Of a stretch of 64,000 bases of DNA, positions 1-8,615 are shown piece by piece. Source of the stretch: an uncultured Lachnospiraceae bacterium (GTDB lineage: Bacteria > Bacillota > Clostridia > Lachnospirales > Lachnospiraceae); assembly GCA_910585635.1 (NCBI GenBank), contig CAJUFE010000022.1, forward strand, positions 1-64,000, read 5' to 3'. Position 1 is the stretch's first letter. The number at the start of each line of letters is the position of its first letter. Below the pieces are notes generated by a model. That model was given only the letters and a program-made list of their open reading frames with translations, did no database searches and was not told the origin of the DNA. The translations under genes were made by a program, and so were the position numbers.

Positions 1-59
1 TAATTGGGGCTATACCGCCTAATCTGAAATTACTTCCCTCTAACCGTAAACATTTTGAT

Positions 60-1387
60 TTACTGGGCTTTTCTCGTCAGCAAAACGGCTGTCTCCACGT
101 GCAGGGCGTCACAAAACTGACGGAGTGTCCCTCCATCTTTCTTCGTCTCCGCCCTGATCATGATCTGCTCCACAAAAAGCTCCCGGATCTCCCGGTTGGG
201 GATCGTCAGCTGCAGCCGCTTCCCATCGGCTTTTCCCCGCCGGGTCAGATAGCCGGTGGCAAACAGCACGCTCCAGATATGACCGATCGTATCATACAGA
301 CTATTATAGGTCAGGTCCTCACGGATCTCCTTTGCCACGGTCTCTCCGGCCACCAGGGCCTCGACCTCGCTCTTCGTCAGGCCGTCATCTACACGCTCGA
401 TGAAACGCCGGACCATATCATTGCCGCTGGTGTTGGACCAGTAGTCCTTCGGCTCCATATCCGGCTCGTCCAGCAGATCGTCACAATAATTGATCACATC
501 CCATGGGCAATAGACATCCACATTACCGAAACGGTAACCGCCATACCATTCTTTAACAGCCTGATACCGTCCCTCCAGTCCGTAATGTGCCAGCATTTCC
601 CGGACCTCGCCATCGGTAAAACCGAAATACTCATCAAAACGGACTGTGGTGATGGAAAAGATCTTAGGATTGTTCAGTCCTGTGAAGATGCTCTCCTTCG
701 CCACCCGCAGACAGCCGGTCAGTACGGAAAAGTAAAGGCTGTCATTGGTCTTTAAAGTCCGGTCGAACAAGTTCCGGATCAGGGTGATCATCTGCTCATA
801 ATATCCCTTTTCATCTGCCTTTGCCAGAGGGACATCATATTCATCGATCAGGATGATCACTTTCTGGCCGTGATGTTTCTCCAACAGTTCAGAAAGGCCG
901 CGCAGGCTGTCGCAAAGGATCTCTTCATCCATATCCTGTCTCAGCCATCCGGAAAAGAGTCCCTTCTCTTCAGCAGCCAGCCGGTCGCTCTCCAAAAGAT
1001 ACAAGAGTCTCCGCGCCTCCCGGCTGATCTCCCTGACGATCAGCACCCGGGCTGTCCGAAAGTCATCCGCCCCCACACCTTTCAAGCTGACCGAAAGGAC
1101 CGGGAACCTGCCCATATATCGCTGGCAGAGCTCTGTCTCTTCCGTGATCTTCAGGCCATCAAAAAGAGCGGGGTCACCCCCTATCTCAAAAAAGGCCTTT
1201 AGCATGCTCATGTTCAGAGATTTACCAAATCTGCGAGGCCTGGTGAAGAGGTCCACTCCCCCCACCGCTGGAGCAGGTCGCGGATCATCGCCGTTTTATC
1301 GATATAATAAAAATCCTCCTTGCGGAGCTTTTCAAAATTTTCTATGCCTACAGGGAGCTTCTTTATCTTGCCTATGTCTGCCCGCAT
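60..1387 (-). pseudogene. AAA-ATPase-like / PD-(D/E)XK (DUF1703-type) protein, frameshifted and 3' truncated
   Basis: An ATG at 1387 with a good AAAGGAGG site encodes the usual N-terminus of this family (LPVGIENFEKLRKEDFYYID), ending in LLQRWG. The reading then breaks at a run of six C (1258-1263, six G on the coding strand). One extra G would restore RWGGVDLFTRPRRFGKS, which contains the Walker A-like motif and continues to 60. Only an unlikely GTG at 1265 would start the downstream part. The protein ends after about 400 more residues at VETAVLLTRKAQ, where relatives carry a further C-terminal nuclease domain; the last 60 bases of the window are AT-rich and unrelated. These proteins are common, variable ATPase/nuclease genes of gut Clostridia with unclear roles. 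The homopolymer break could also be a sequencing error, but the missing C-terminus would remain. Confidence 0.75.
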
Positions 1388-1436
1388 CTTGGCCTCCTTT
1401 CCAGATCTTCGGGGTCACACTGCTCATTCATATCAC

Positions 1437-1559
1437 TATCATACCATGTCCTTCGGACATGCTCCCTCCGGGGGATGCACACGGTCCAGTCGGTGTTTTG
1501 TCCCGCTCTGCGGGACACCGGACCGGCGCTGGTATGATATCTACCGATATCATACCATG
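1437..1559. repeat. Structured dispersed element, copy A (about 125 nt, multi-hairpin)
   Basis: The element is bounded by the inverted repeat TATCATACCA (1437-1446) and TGGTATGATA (1530-1539). Inside are three small hairpins, around TGTCC-TTC-GGACA, GCTCCCTCC/GGGGGATGC and TGTCCCGC-TCT-GCGGGACA. A second, closely similar copy lies at 48826-48952. It sits between two leftward genes, 41 nt past the stop of the helicase. It could be a MITE-like or REP-like element or a structured RNA; no protein is encoded. Confidence 0.75.
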
Positions 1560-1599
1560 TCTCCCAGGTTTTTACAAGTCGTTTTAGCCCATCCCCCGT

Positions 1600-4500
1600 C
1601 TAATGTCTTACCGAGAAGTAGCTGGTCAGGATCCCCTTGATGTGGTCATACCGTCTGGCGTAGAGGCCGTCCACCCAGATCACCTGCAGGCCACGGGCCG
1701 CGCAGAGCGACTGGATCTGCTCCTCCTGCCGGGCCTGCCCGTCGCCCCGCTGGCCCCTTCCTCTGATGAGGACCGCCAGCACCGGGACCTCTTTCGTCCC
1801 TCTCTGCTCACAGACCACCAGGTCGAAGCGCTCCCTGGACACCCTGTCGGAAGGCTCCCCTGGCGCTTTAGCCGGACAGGCCGCCGCCACCTCCTCCCAG
1901 GCCACCTGCCGCCGGACCGTATACCGGCTCTGGGACAGCCAGATATTCTCCAGTGCATGGGTCAGGTTCGCCAGAAAAGCCTCCTCCATGGCCGTGCTGA
2001 AGGGCTTGACCCCGAGGGCTCTGGAATGGACCGTCTTCTGGGTCACCTGATAGCGTCCATTAGACTGCACATATCTGGCAAGCTCGAACAGATCGTCCTC
2101 CCCCGCCCCCTGCCCCTCATGGAGCCTTTCCAGGCTCCTCCTATCCGCCAGCATCACCAGCCGTTTTCTGGCACGGGAGGTGGCCACATTGAGCAGCTCC
2201 TTATTCTCCTTCAGCCACCCGTAGGTCCCGGCCCCGGTCTGCCCTGTGATGGCTGTGGAAAAAAGGATCACATCCTTTTCATCGCCCTGGAAGGCGTGGA
2301 CCGTGCCGCAGGTCACATTAAGGAGCTGTTCCTTCTCCACCGCCTCCCGGATCAGCTTTTTCTGGTTCACAAAGGGCGTGACCACGCCGATGCTCTTATC
2401 CGGGTTAGCTTTTGCATAGCGGAGGATCTCCTCTACCTCATCGGGAGCCGTGTTCCGGATGCCGCCCCGGCTCCCCTCCACATCGATGAACAGCAGGGGG
2501 TCCGGCTCCCGGCTTGCGGTGTCGATATCCAGCTTGGAATGATAATACTTCTGGTTATTGAACTGGATGATCTTCCGGTCGCAGCGGTAATGATGGTGGA
2601 GGAGGATCTCGTCGCTGACCGCGTCGCAGGCCAGAAAGACCTTGTAGATCGAATTTTTCCGATAGTCGTACTCCTCCGGGACCCCGTACCGCTCCTTCAG
2701 CCGTTCATCGGCCAGCTCATCCAAAAGGATCACCGGGCTCAGCTGCTGGGGATCCCCCACCAGCATCAGGCTCTGCCCCCGGATCACCGGCACCAGGGAT
2801 ACGGCGGTGTTGCACTGGCTGGCCTCATCCATGATGACCATATCGAACATGGGCTCCGGCTGCCCCAGCCGATGGGCCGAGATGCAGGTGGTGATCATGA
2901 TGGGGAACACTTTTTGGAGCTTCTTCACGTTCTCCGTGTCGGTGAGATACCGCTTAAAGCCTTTGACCTGCTCCTCTTCCTCTCCGGCGTCCAGGATCTG
3001 CCACAGGTCCTTGAACTTCGGGTCGGCCAGCCTTTTGATATAGCGGGCGCTGGTGTAGAAGAGATATTTGTACAAGGCCTCCTGATCCTCCTCTAAGAGG
3101 CTCATGGCCTCCTCCTCGGTGATCTGCCCGTTCTCCTTCAGCCTGCGGTCGATCATGGCCAGCTGCCGGCCTTTAAGATCTGCCTGAAAGGGCAGCATCT
3201 CCATGGAGACCCCCATCCGCCCCTGGTATTCCATCAGGCGCTCCAGGGTCTCTCTCCGCTCCCTTAGATCTAAGACCTCCTCATACCTCCGCAGCAGAAG
3301 GGAGAGCTGCTTCGTCCGCCGGATCCGGTCATCCTTATCCTTGTCTAAGGTGGCCCCATAGACAGAGATCTCCTGCGTCTGCCGAAAGACCCTCTTGATA
3401 TAGCGCACCGCCTCCCGGACCTTATCCATATTCCCCAGGCGGAGGACGGGAAATGGGATCGGCTGTCCGTGATAGCAGAGACCGCACAGCTTATCGAACA
3501 CACCGTCCACCGGGTGGTTATTGTAGGAGGCGAAGAGCACGGTCCTTTCATTAAAAAAGGCTGTGACGATCGTATTGATGATCGTCCCGGTCTTTCCGGT
3601 GCCTGGGGGACCCTGGATGTAGGCCAGGGGATATTTCATGGCATTGTGGATCGCCAGGAGCTGGTCTAAGTTGATCTTCCGGTCGATCGGCGTGATCGGA
3701 TAGCTCTTCCGCCGGATGGGCCTGCTCTGCAGCCCGCCGAAAAAAGCCCGGATGGGGACGGTCATCTGATCCCCTTCGACCATCTCGATGATCGCCTGGT
3801 ACTCCTTATGCAGGTCCAGGGGGATATCCATCCCCAGCCCGATGATGTAGGGCATGTCATCCACACAGGGGCTCTGGAGCCGTTCGGTCAGGCGATCCTT
3901 GATCTGCTCCAGATTTTTCTCCAGATCCTGCAGAAGGCCATATCCATCGGCGTCCAGATACTTGCGGATACTCTCCGTGCTCCTTATGGGCGAGGCTCCG
4001 TCGCCTGGCCCGCCAGGACATGAGGTGAAGGCGTATTCCGTGCAGACCGTGATATCCTCCTCCGGGCGCAGCACCCTTCTCTTCACATCTAGCTGCAGCT
4101 TCCGGTAGGCCAGGACGTACAGGCCCTTTTCCGTGTGGATGCTCAGCACGTTCATCCCCAGCTGCTGGAGCTTTAGACGGCCCTCCGGCCGTTCCCTCTG
4201 CTCCGCCTTATACTGGAACTCCTTTACGATCACCTTGAACTGCTCCTCGCTCAAGGGAAAGCTGCCTCCCCTAAAGCTGTCCCGGTCCAGGTAACGGATC
4301 AGCGCGAAGTCCGACCGGTAGGGGACCGTATCCATGCGGCTGCACAGCTCCAGGTAGCTTAAGATCTTCAGGTTGACCGTATTGCCAAAGACCACCTGAT
4401 ACCGTCTCGGATGGAGCCGGATATCCCGGACCAGCCTCTCCTCCACCGGACAGTAGGAGCCCTCGATCACCTGGGTGGAGAGGATGCGGTCGATGTAGAT

Positions 4501-4824
4501 CCGGTCAAAGGAACCGATGGTGTATCTTGCCAGATGGAGGCCGTCCACCGCGAGGGTACGCTCCTCCGGGTCCAGGCCCCGGATACAAATCCAATACCGG
4601 GTGATCTGGCCTTCCTTATTGTGGTAGTCGATGCAGAGCCATTTCCCCTCGTGGATGGCCCGGAAGATGTCATGGCAGACCCGCCCGGCCCTGACGCGCG
4701 CGCCGCCATCTCTGCCCGCCCTGCTGTCTCTGCCCGCCCGGCCATCCTTATCCGCTCCGGCTGGCTGCCCTGCCGGGCGTTTTGTACCATACCGCGCCTT
4801 TCGTTCTCTGGTCTCCTCCGTCAT
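1600..4824 (-). CDS. SF1 (UPF1-like) helicase with WYL-like N-terminus and nuclease-like C-terminus
   Basis: This 1074-residue protein has a complete superfamily 1 helicase core: Walker A GPPGTGKT (about residue 405), DEAS box (about 663), GDPQQLSP (about 688), HYRCDRK (about 741), GTVHAFQGDEKDV (about 845) and VATSRARKRL (about 880). Residues about 50-130 resemble a WYL ligand-binding fold (FRAIHEGKWLCIDYHNKEG, then a DRIYIDRIL strand), which is my inference. The last 120 residues (RERFDLVV, then PVLAVLIRG) resemble DUF2726-type PD-(D/E)XK domains with the second acidic residue lost. Residues 18-45 are a low-complexity Gly/Arg/Ala stretch. The ATG at 4824 follows AAGGAGGT with 10 nt spacing. 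Such proteins may act in RNA or DNA repair or in defence; the substrate is unknown. Confidence 0.85.
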   Translation of the reverse strand: MTEETRERKARYGTKRPAGQPAGADKDGRAGRDSRAGRDGGARVRAGRVCHDIFRAIHEGKWLCIDYHNKEGQITRYWICIRGLDPEERTLAVDGLHLARYTIGSFDRIYIDRILSTQVIEGSYCPVEERLVRDIRLHPRRYQVVFGNTVNLKILSYLELCSRMDTVPYRSDFALIRYLDRDSFRGGSFPLSEEQFKVIVKEFQYKAEQRERPEGRLKLQQLGMNVLSIHTEKGLYVLAYRKLQLDVKRRVLRPEEDITVCTEYAFTSCPGGPGDGASPIRSTESIRKYLDADGYGLLQDLEKNLEQIKDRLTERLQSPCVDDMPYIIGLGMDIPLDLHKEYQAIIEMVEGDQMTVPIRAFFGGLQSRPIRRKSYPITPIDRKINLDQLLAIHNAMKYPLAYIQGPPGTGKTGTIINTIVTAFFNERTVLFASYNNHPVDGVFDKLCGLCYHGQPIPFPVLRLGNMDKVREAVRYIKRVFRQTQEISVYGATLDKDKDDRIRRTKQLSLLLRRYEEVLDLRERRETLERLMEYQGRMGVSMEMLPFQADLKGRQLAMIDRRLKENGQITEEEAMSLLEEDQEALYKYLFYTSARYIKRLADPKFKDLWQILDAGEEEEQVKGFKRYLTDTENVKKLQKVFPIMITTCISAHRLGQPEPMFDMVIMDEASQCNTAVSLVPVIRGQSLMLVGDPQQLSPVILLDELADERLKERYGVPEEYDYRKNSIYKVFLACDAVSDEILLHHHYRCDRKIIQFNNQKYYHSKLDIDTASREPDPLLFIDVEGSRGGIRNTAPDEVEEILRYAKANPDKSIGVVTPFVNQKKLIREAVEKEQLLNVTCGTVHAFQGDEKDVILFSTAITGQTGAGTYGWLKENKELLNVATSRARKRLVMLADRRSLERLHEGQGAGEDDLFELARYVQSNGRYQVTQKTVHSRALGVKPFSTAMEEAFLANLTHALENIWLSQSRYTVRRQVAWEEVAAACPAKAPGEPSDRVSRERFDLVVCEQRGTKEVPVLAVLIRGRGQRGDGQARQEEQIQSLCAARGLQVIWVDGLYARRYDHIKGILTSYFSVRH

Positions 4825-4875
4825 GCTGCCTTACACCTCCTTCCCCGATATGTCTGTCCTGTCGTTGATATACTC

Positions 4876-4904
4876 ATCATAGCATAGTTTTTTATAGGCT
4901 ACAA
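4876..4904 (-). promoter_or_regulatory. Sigma-A type promoter of the helicase gene
   Basis: On the minus strand, -35 TTGTAG (4899-4904) and -10 TATGAT (4876-4881) are separated by 17 nt, about 50 nt upstream of the helicase start. It is divergent from the deacetylase promoter at 4924. Confidence 0.6.
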
Positions 4905-4923
4905 GCGAGGGGAGATAACGCAC

Positions 4924-4951
4924 TTGCAATCTGCCCCACAGATGCTATACT
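4924..4951 (+). promoter_or_regulatory. Sigma-A type promoter of the deacetylase-MATE operon
   Basis: -35 TTGCAA (4924-4929) and -10 TATACT (4946-4951) are separated by 16 nt, 46 nt before the ATG at 4998. Confidence 0.6.
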
Positions 4952-4997
4952 AAGGAATTGACAAGACTACATCCGATAAAGAGAGGATACGAGGGAT

Positions 4998-7040
4998 ATG
5001 ATCATCGATGGAAGGACAAATGGGCCGGGGATCGCCTGGCCTGGGGGGAAGCGTGTGGCCGTCATGCTGACCTTCGACTTTGACGCGGAATACCTGCGGA
5101 TCTCCCGCGCCAAAGCAAAAGGGACCCAGATCGGGTTCACGGACTTTTCCAGAGGACAGTACGGACCCCACGAGGGCCTTGCCCGCTGCCTGGATATGTT
5201 GTATACCTTTGGAGTGAAAGGGACGTTTTTTGTGCCGGGGATCGTGGCGGAGACCTATGAGGACTGCGTGCGCGGCATCCACGCGCGGGGGCATGAGTTG
5301 GCCTGCCACGGCTATATGCACGAGTCGGAGCGGGGGGTCCCCCGGGAGACGGAAGCAGCACGCCTGGATAAATGTGAGACGCTCCTCAAGGCCATCACCG
5401 GGAAACGGCCGGTGGGGCACCGGGGACCGGAGAGCATCATCCATCCCTTTACGCCAGAGCTCCTGGCGGAGAAGGGCTATCTGTACAGCTCCTCCATGAA
5501 GGACTGTGACTGGGCCTATCTGTGGGAGACGGAGGACTGCGGGGCTGATAAGCTCCCCCTGGTGGAGCTGCCCTGCGATATCACCATGGATGATTTTACC
5601 TATTATTATTTTACCTTCAGCGACCCGGCGGTCCGGTCTATGTATCCGGACCAGGAGGTGATCGGGAACTGGAAGGCGGAATTTGACGGCCTGGCGGAGG
5701 AGGGGGATAAGATCTTTGTCTTAAAGCTCCATCCCCAGCTGATCGGCCGGGCCAGCCGGATCGCCGCCCTGGGAGCTTTCATCGGGTATATGCAGCGGCA
5801 CGGGGCGTGGATCGCCACCTGTGAGGAGGTGGCCCGGTATGTATTGGAGCAGTCCGCGCAGGCAACGGATGGCAGAACTGATGGCAGTTCCCGGTCCAGC
5901 ATGACCTCCGATGGTCTGCGCGCGGCGGCTGGTATGACCTCCGATGACCTGCGCGCGGCGGCTGGTATGACCTCCGATGACCTGCGCGCAGCGGCCGGCA
6001 TGGCCTCCAAGAGCACAAATGCTTGTGCTCCTGCCGCAGCGGTCCCGGATGATCGATGGGGATCTGCCTGTGATACGTCCTCCCCCTACGATCAGGCGCA
6101 GATCCTATGCTCCACTGACCGGGCGGCCTATCTCTTCCCCGCCAGCCAGACGGCACAGCCATGCCCCGCCAGCCAGATGACCGTCATCCGCTCCACCCAC
6201 CGGATGACCGATATCCGCCCGGTATGGCCCGGAGGGAGAAGGATCGCGGTGATGCTGGCCTTCGACCTGGACGCGGAGACCATGTGGACCACCCGGGGGG
6301 ACGGCAATGCCGACCACATCACCAACCTGTCCCGGGGGGCATACGGGCCGAAGCAGGGCGTGCCGCGGATCTTAAAAATGCTGGATACCTGGGGGGTGAA
6401 GGCCACCTTCTTCATCCCGGGGGTGATCGCTGAGCGATACCCTGATGTGGTGCGGGAGATCAGCCGCCGGGGCCACGAGATCGGCTTCCACGGCTACGCT
6501 CACGAGGAGTTTACCACCACCACCTATGAGGAGGAGGACGCTACCATGCACCGGGCGGAAGGGATCATCCGGGATATCTGCGGCCAGGCGCTTTTAGGCC
6601 ACCGGGCTCCCGGCGGCGTGATCCACGACTACAGCCTGCGCTTATTTTTAGAGCACGGCTACATCTACAGCTCCAACTGGCGGGACAGCGACGGCCCCTT
6701 TATCCACCGGATCGACGGGAAGGAAGTCCCTCTGGTGGAGCTCCCCAAGGATTCGATCTTTGACGATACGGCCTATGACTTTTACACCGACTCCGCCCCT
6801 GAGCGGTACGGGCTAAAGTCCCCCGGCGAGATGTATACGATCTGGAAGGAGGAATTTGACGCCCTGGCGGCGGAGGGCCGGATGATCAACTTCGTCCTCC
6901 ATCCCCAGTTCATCGGCCGGCCCAGCCGGGTGGACATGCTCAGCCATCTGATCGGCTACATGCTGGCCCACGGGGCGTGGCTGGAGACCAACTACGGGGT
7001 GGCTTCCTATATCCTGGCGCAGAGAGGGCTAAGGCCATGA
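4998..7040 (+). CDS. Double-headed polysaccharide deacetylase (two NodB domains in one chain)
   Basis: The 680-residue protein contains two complete carbohydrate esterase 4 type domains. Domain 1 (about 1-285) has WPGGKRVAVMLTFDFDAE, the metal motif CHGYMH and GHRGPE. Domain 2 (about 400-680) has WPGGRRIAVMLAFDLDAE, FHGYAH and GHRAPG. The domains are related to each other and most like the PuuE/HP0310 branch, which deacetylates peptidoglycan or hydrolyses amides. The linker of about 115 residues includes an 11-residue unit repeated three times. Domain 2 begins at an internal Met (MTDIRPVWPGG) that would make a natural gene start, so the gene probably arose by fusion of tandem copies. No signal peptide is visible, so a cytoplasmic site is likely. 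It overlaps the MATE gene by ATGA. Confidence 0.85.
   Translation: MIIDGRTNGPGIAWPGGKRVAVMLTFDFDAEYLRISRAKAKGTQIGFTDFSRGQYGPHEGLARCLDMLYTFGVKGTFFVPGIVAETYEDCVRGIHARGHELACHGYMHESERGVPRETEAARLDKCETLLKAITGKRPVGHRGPESIIHPFTPELLAEKGYLYSSSMKDCDWAYLWETEDCGADKLPLVELPCDITMDDFTYYYFTFSDPAVRSMYPDQEVIGNWKAEFDGLAEEGDKIFVLKLHPQLIGRASRIAALGAFIGYMQRHGAWIATCEEVARYVLEQSAQATDGRTDGSSRSSMTSDGLRAAAGMTSDDLRAAAGMTSDDLRAAAGMASKSTNACAPAAAVPDDRWGSACDTSSPYDQAQILCSTDRAAYLFPASQTAQPCPASQMTVIRSTHRMTDIRPVWPGGRRIAVMLAFDLDAETMWTTRGDGNADHITNLSRGAYGPKQGVPRILKMLDTWGVKATFFIPGVIAERYPDVVREISRRGHEIGFHGYAHEEFTTTTYEEEDATMHRAEGIIRDICGQALLGHRAPGGVIHDYSLRLFLEHGYIYSSNWRDSDGPFIHRIDGKEVPLVELPKDSIFDDTAYDFYTDSAPERYGLKSPGEMYTIWKEEFDALAAEGRMINFVLHPQFIGRPSRVDMLSHLIGYMLAHGAWLETNYGVASYILAQRGLRP
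5901..6008 (+). repeat. In-frame 33-nt tandem repeat in the deacetylase linker
   Basis: Units start at 5901, 5934 and 5967 with a partial fourth at 6000, giving exact 33-nt spacing. They encode MTSDDLRAAAG with one or two changes. Because the period is a multiple of three, copy number could vary without breaking the frame. Confidence 0.9.
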
Positions 7041-8563
7041 GCAAGAAAACGGCAGCACAAAAAGAGCAGGGCAGAGAAAAGGGCATGGAAAATGCCCTGC
7101 AGCTGGGAAAGAGCATCCCGGGGACGATCCTGCGCCTGTCCGGCCCCGCGATCTTAGAGCAGTTTTTCATCTGCTTAGCCTCCCTGGTGGATACGGCCAT
7201 GGTGGGCTCCATCGGCGCGGCGGCCACCGCGTCGGTGGCCATCAACATCTCCAGCGTCTGGCTGATCAACGGCTGCATCACGGCCCTTAGTGTAGGCTTC
7301 TCCTTCCTGGTCTCCCATTCGGTGGGGGAAAAGGATCCGGTGAAGACGGAAAGCGCCGTCCGCCAGTCGATCGCGGCCTCCGTCACCTTGGGAGCGCTCC
7401 TGACCGCGACCGTCCTGGCCATCCACCGCGTCCTGCCCCGCATCCTGGGCGCAGAGCCGGATGTACTGCCGGGAGCACAGGCCTATATGGGGATCATCGG
7501 TCTGGGACTGACCGGCCAGACCTTGGGGGTGGTCCTTTCCGCTGTCCTCCGGTCCGCAGGCGATACGGAGACGCCCATGGCGGCGAACCTGGCCTCCAAC
7601 CTCCTGAACGTGGTCGGGAACTTTTTCCTGATCTACCCCACCAGACAAGTGGTACTCCCCTTCAGGGGTGGCTCTTCCCTTGCCTCGGCAGGCAGCTCCG
7701 CGCTCCTTCCGGCTACTGACCCTGTCCTCGCAGTGGGCAGCCCCGTACTCGCGGCAGGTGCCCCCCAGATCACCCTCTGGGGGGCCGGGCTGGGGATCCG
7801 GGGGGCGGCCATCGCCACCTCCCTGTCCCAGTACGCTCTGGCGGCCATGCTGCTGTACGCGATCTGCCACGTCCCCACACCGGCGAAGATCCGTCTCCGG
7901 GGGGACTACCGCTTCCGCCGCCAGACTTTGCGGAGCCTGTTCCACATCGGGATCCCGGTGCTCTTAGAGCGGGTCACCCTGTGCCTGGGGCAGATCGGGC
8001 TGACGGCCATGATCTCCGGCCTGGGTACGGTCCCTCTGGCCGCCCATTATCTGACCAGCCAGACCGAAAGCCTGCTCTACCTGCCGGCCTACGGCTTCGC
8101 CTATACCGGGACCACCCTGATCGGCCAGTCCTTAGGGGCCAGGGACCGGAAGCTGGCGGCACGGTTCGCCAGGGATATCTGCATCATCAGCACCGTCGTC
8201 ATCCTGGCGGCCTGCGTCCCGGTGTATGTGTTCGCCGGGGAGATCATCCGTCTCTTTTCCAGCGATGTCGGGGTGGCCCGGCTGGGGATCGCCACCATCC
8301 GGATCGCGGCCGCCACAGAGATCTTCTTCAGCTTTTTTATCGTGGCCTGCGGCATCTGCCGCGGGGCCGGTGACGTGAAGTTCCCCCTGGCGGTCAGCCT
8401 GATCGGCATGTGGGGCCTTCGGATCGGTCTGGTCTGGCTGGTGACCCGTGTGTTCCGCTGGGGCGTGGCCGGAGTATGGATCGCCATCGCCGTGGACTGC
8501 TTCGTCCGGTCCTGCTTATTCCTGTGGAGACTCGCAAACGGGAAATGGATGGAGGCCGCATAG
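7037..8563 (+). CDS. MATE family efflux transporter
   Basis: A multidrug/toxin extrusion permease of about 508 residues that exports organic cations or drugs using an ion gradient. It has the two six-helix halves typical of the family; the first begins near IPGTILRLSGPAILEQFFICL. The start overlaps the deacetylase stop by ATGA, so the two genes are translationally coupled. A later ATG at 7084 is an alternative start. Between the fifth and sixth helices there is an unusual insert of about 45 residues (7650-7790) rich in Ser, Ala, Gly and Pro with the near-repeat DPVLAVGSPVLAAG; family members normally have a short loop there. The stop codon lies inside the terminator stem. Confidence 0.88.
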   Translation: MSKKTAAQKEQGREKGMENALQLGKSIPGTILRLSGPAILEQFFICLASLVDTAMVGSIGAAATASVAINISSVWLINGCITALSVGFSFLVSHSVGEKDPVKTESAVRQSIAASVTLGALLTATVLAIHRVLPRILGAEPDVLPGAQAYMGIIGLGLTGQTLGVVLSAVLRSAGDTETPMAANLASNLLNVVGNFFLIYPTRQVVLPFRGGSSLASAGSSALLPATDPVLAVGSPVLAAGAPQITLWGAGLGIRGAAIATSLSQYALAAMLLYAICHVPTPAKIRLRGDYRFRRQTLRSLFHIGIPVLLERVTLCLGQIGLTAMISGLGTVPLAAHYLTSQTESLLYLPAYGFAYTGTTLIGQSLGARDRKLAARFARDICIISTVVILAACVPVYVFAGEIIRLFSSDVGVARLGIATIRIAAATEIFFSFFIVACGICRGAGDVKFPLAVSLIGMWGLRIGLVWLVTRVFRWGVAGVWIAIAVDCFVRSCLFLWRLANGKWMEAA

Positions 8564-8580
8564 CGGCCTCCACTCTTTTT
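8551..8580 (+). terminator. Rho-independent terminator overlapping the MATE stop codon
   Basis: GGAGGCCGC (8551-8559), loop ATA, GCGGCCTCC (8563-8571), then ACTCTTTTT. The stem is a perfect 9 bp and includes the last codons and the TAG stop of the MATE gene. It may also serve the convergent gene ending at 8616. Confidence 0.85.
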
Positions 8581-8615
8581 CATCTACGGATCCTCCATCC
8601 ACAGGTCTTTCGTCC

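Noticed and set aside
1603..3096. A 497-residue open frame opposite the helicase gene
   Set aside because: It is antisense to a gene with full helicase motifs, is rich in Leu/His/Pro/Arg from GC-rich shadow coding, and has no ribosome site or recognisable domain.
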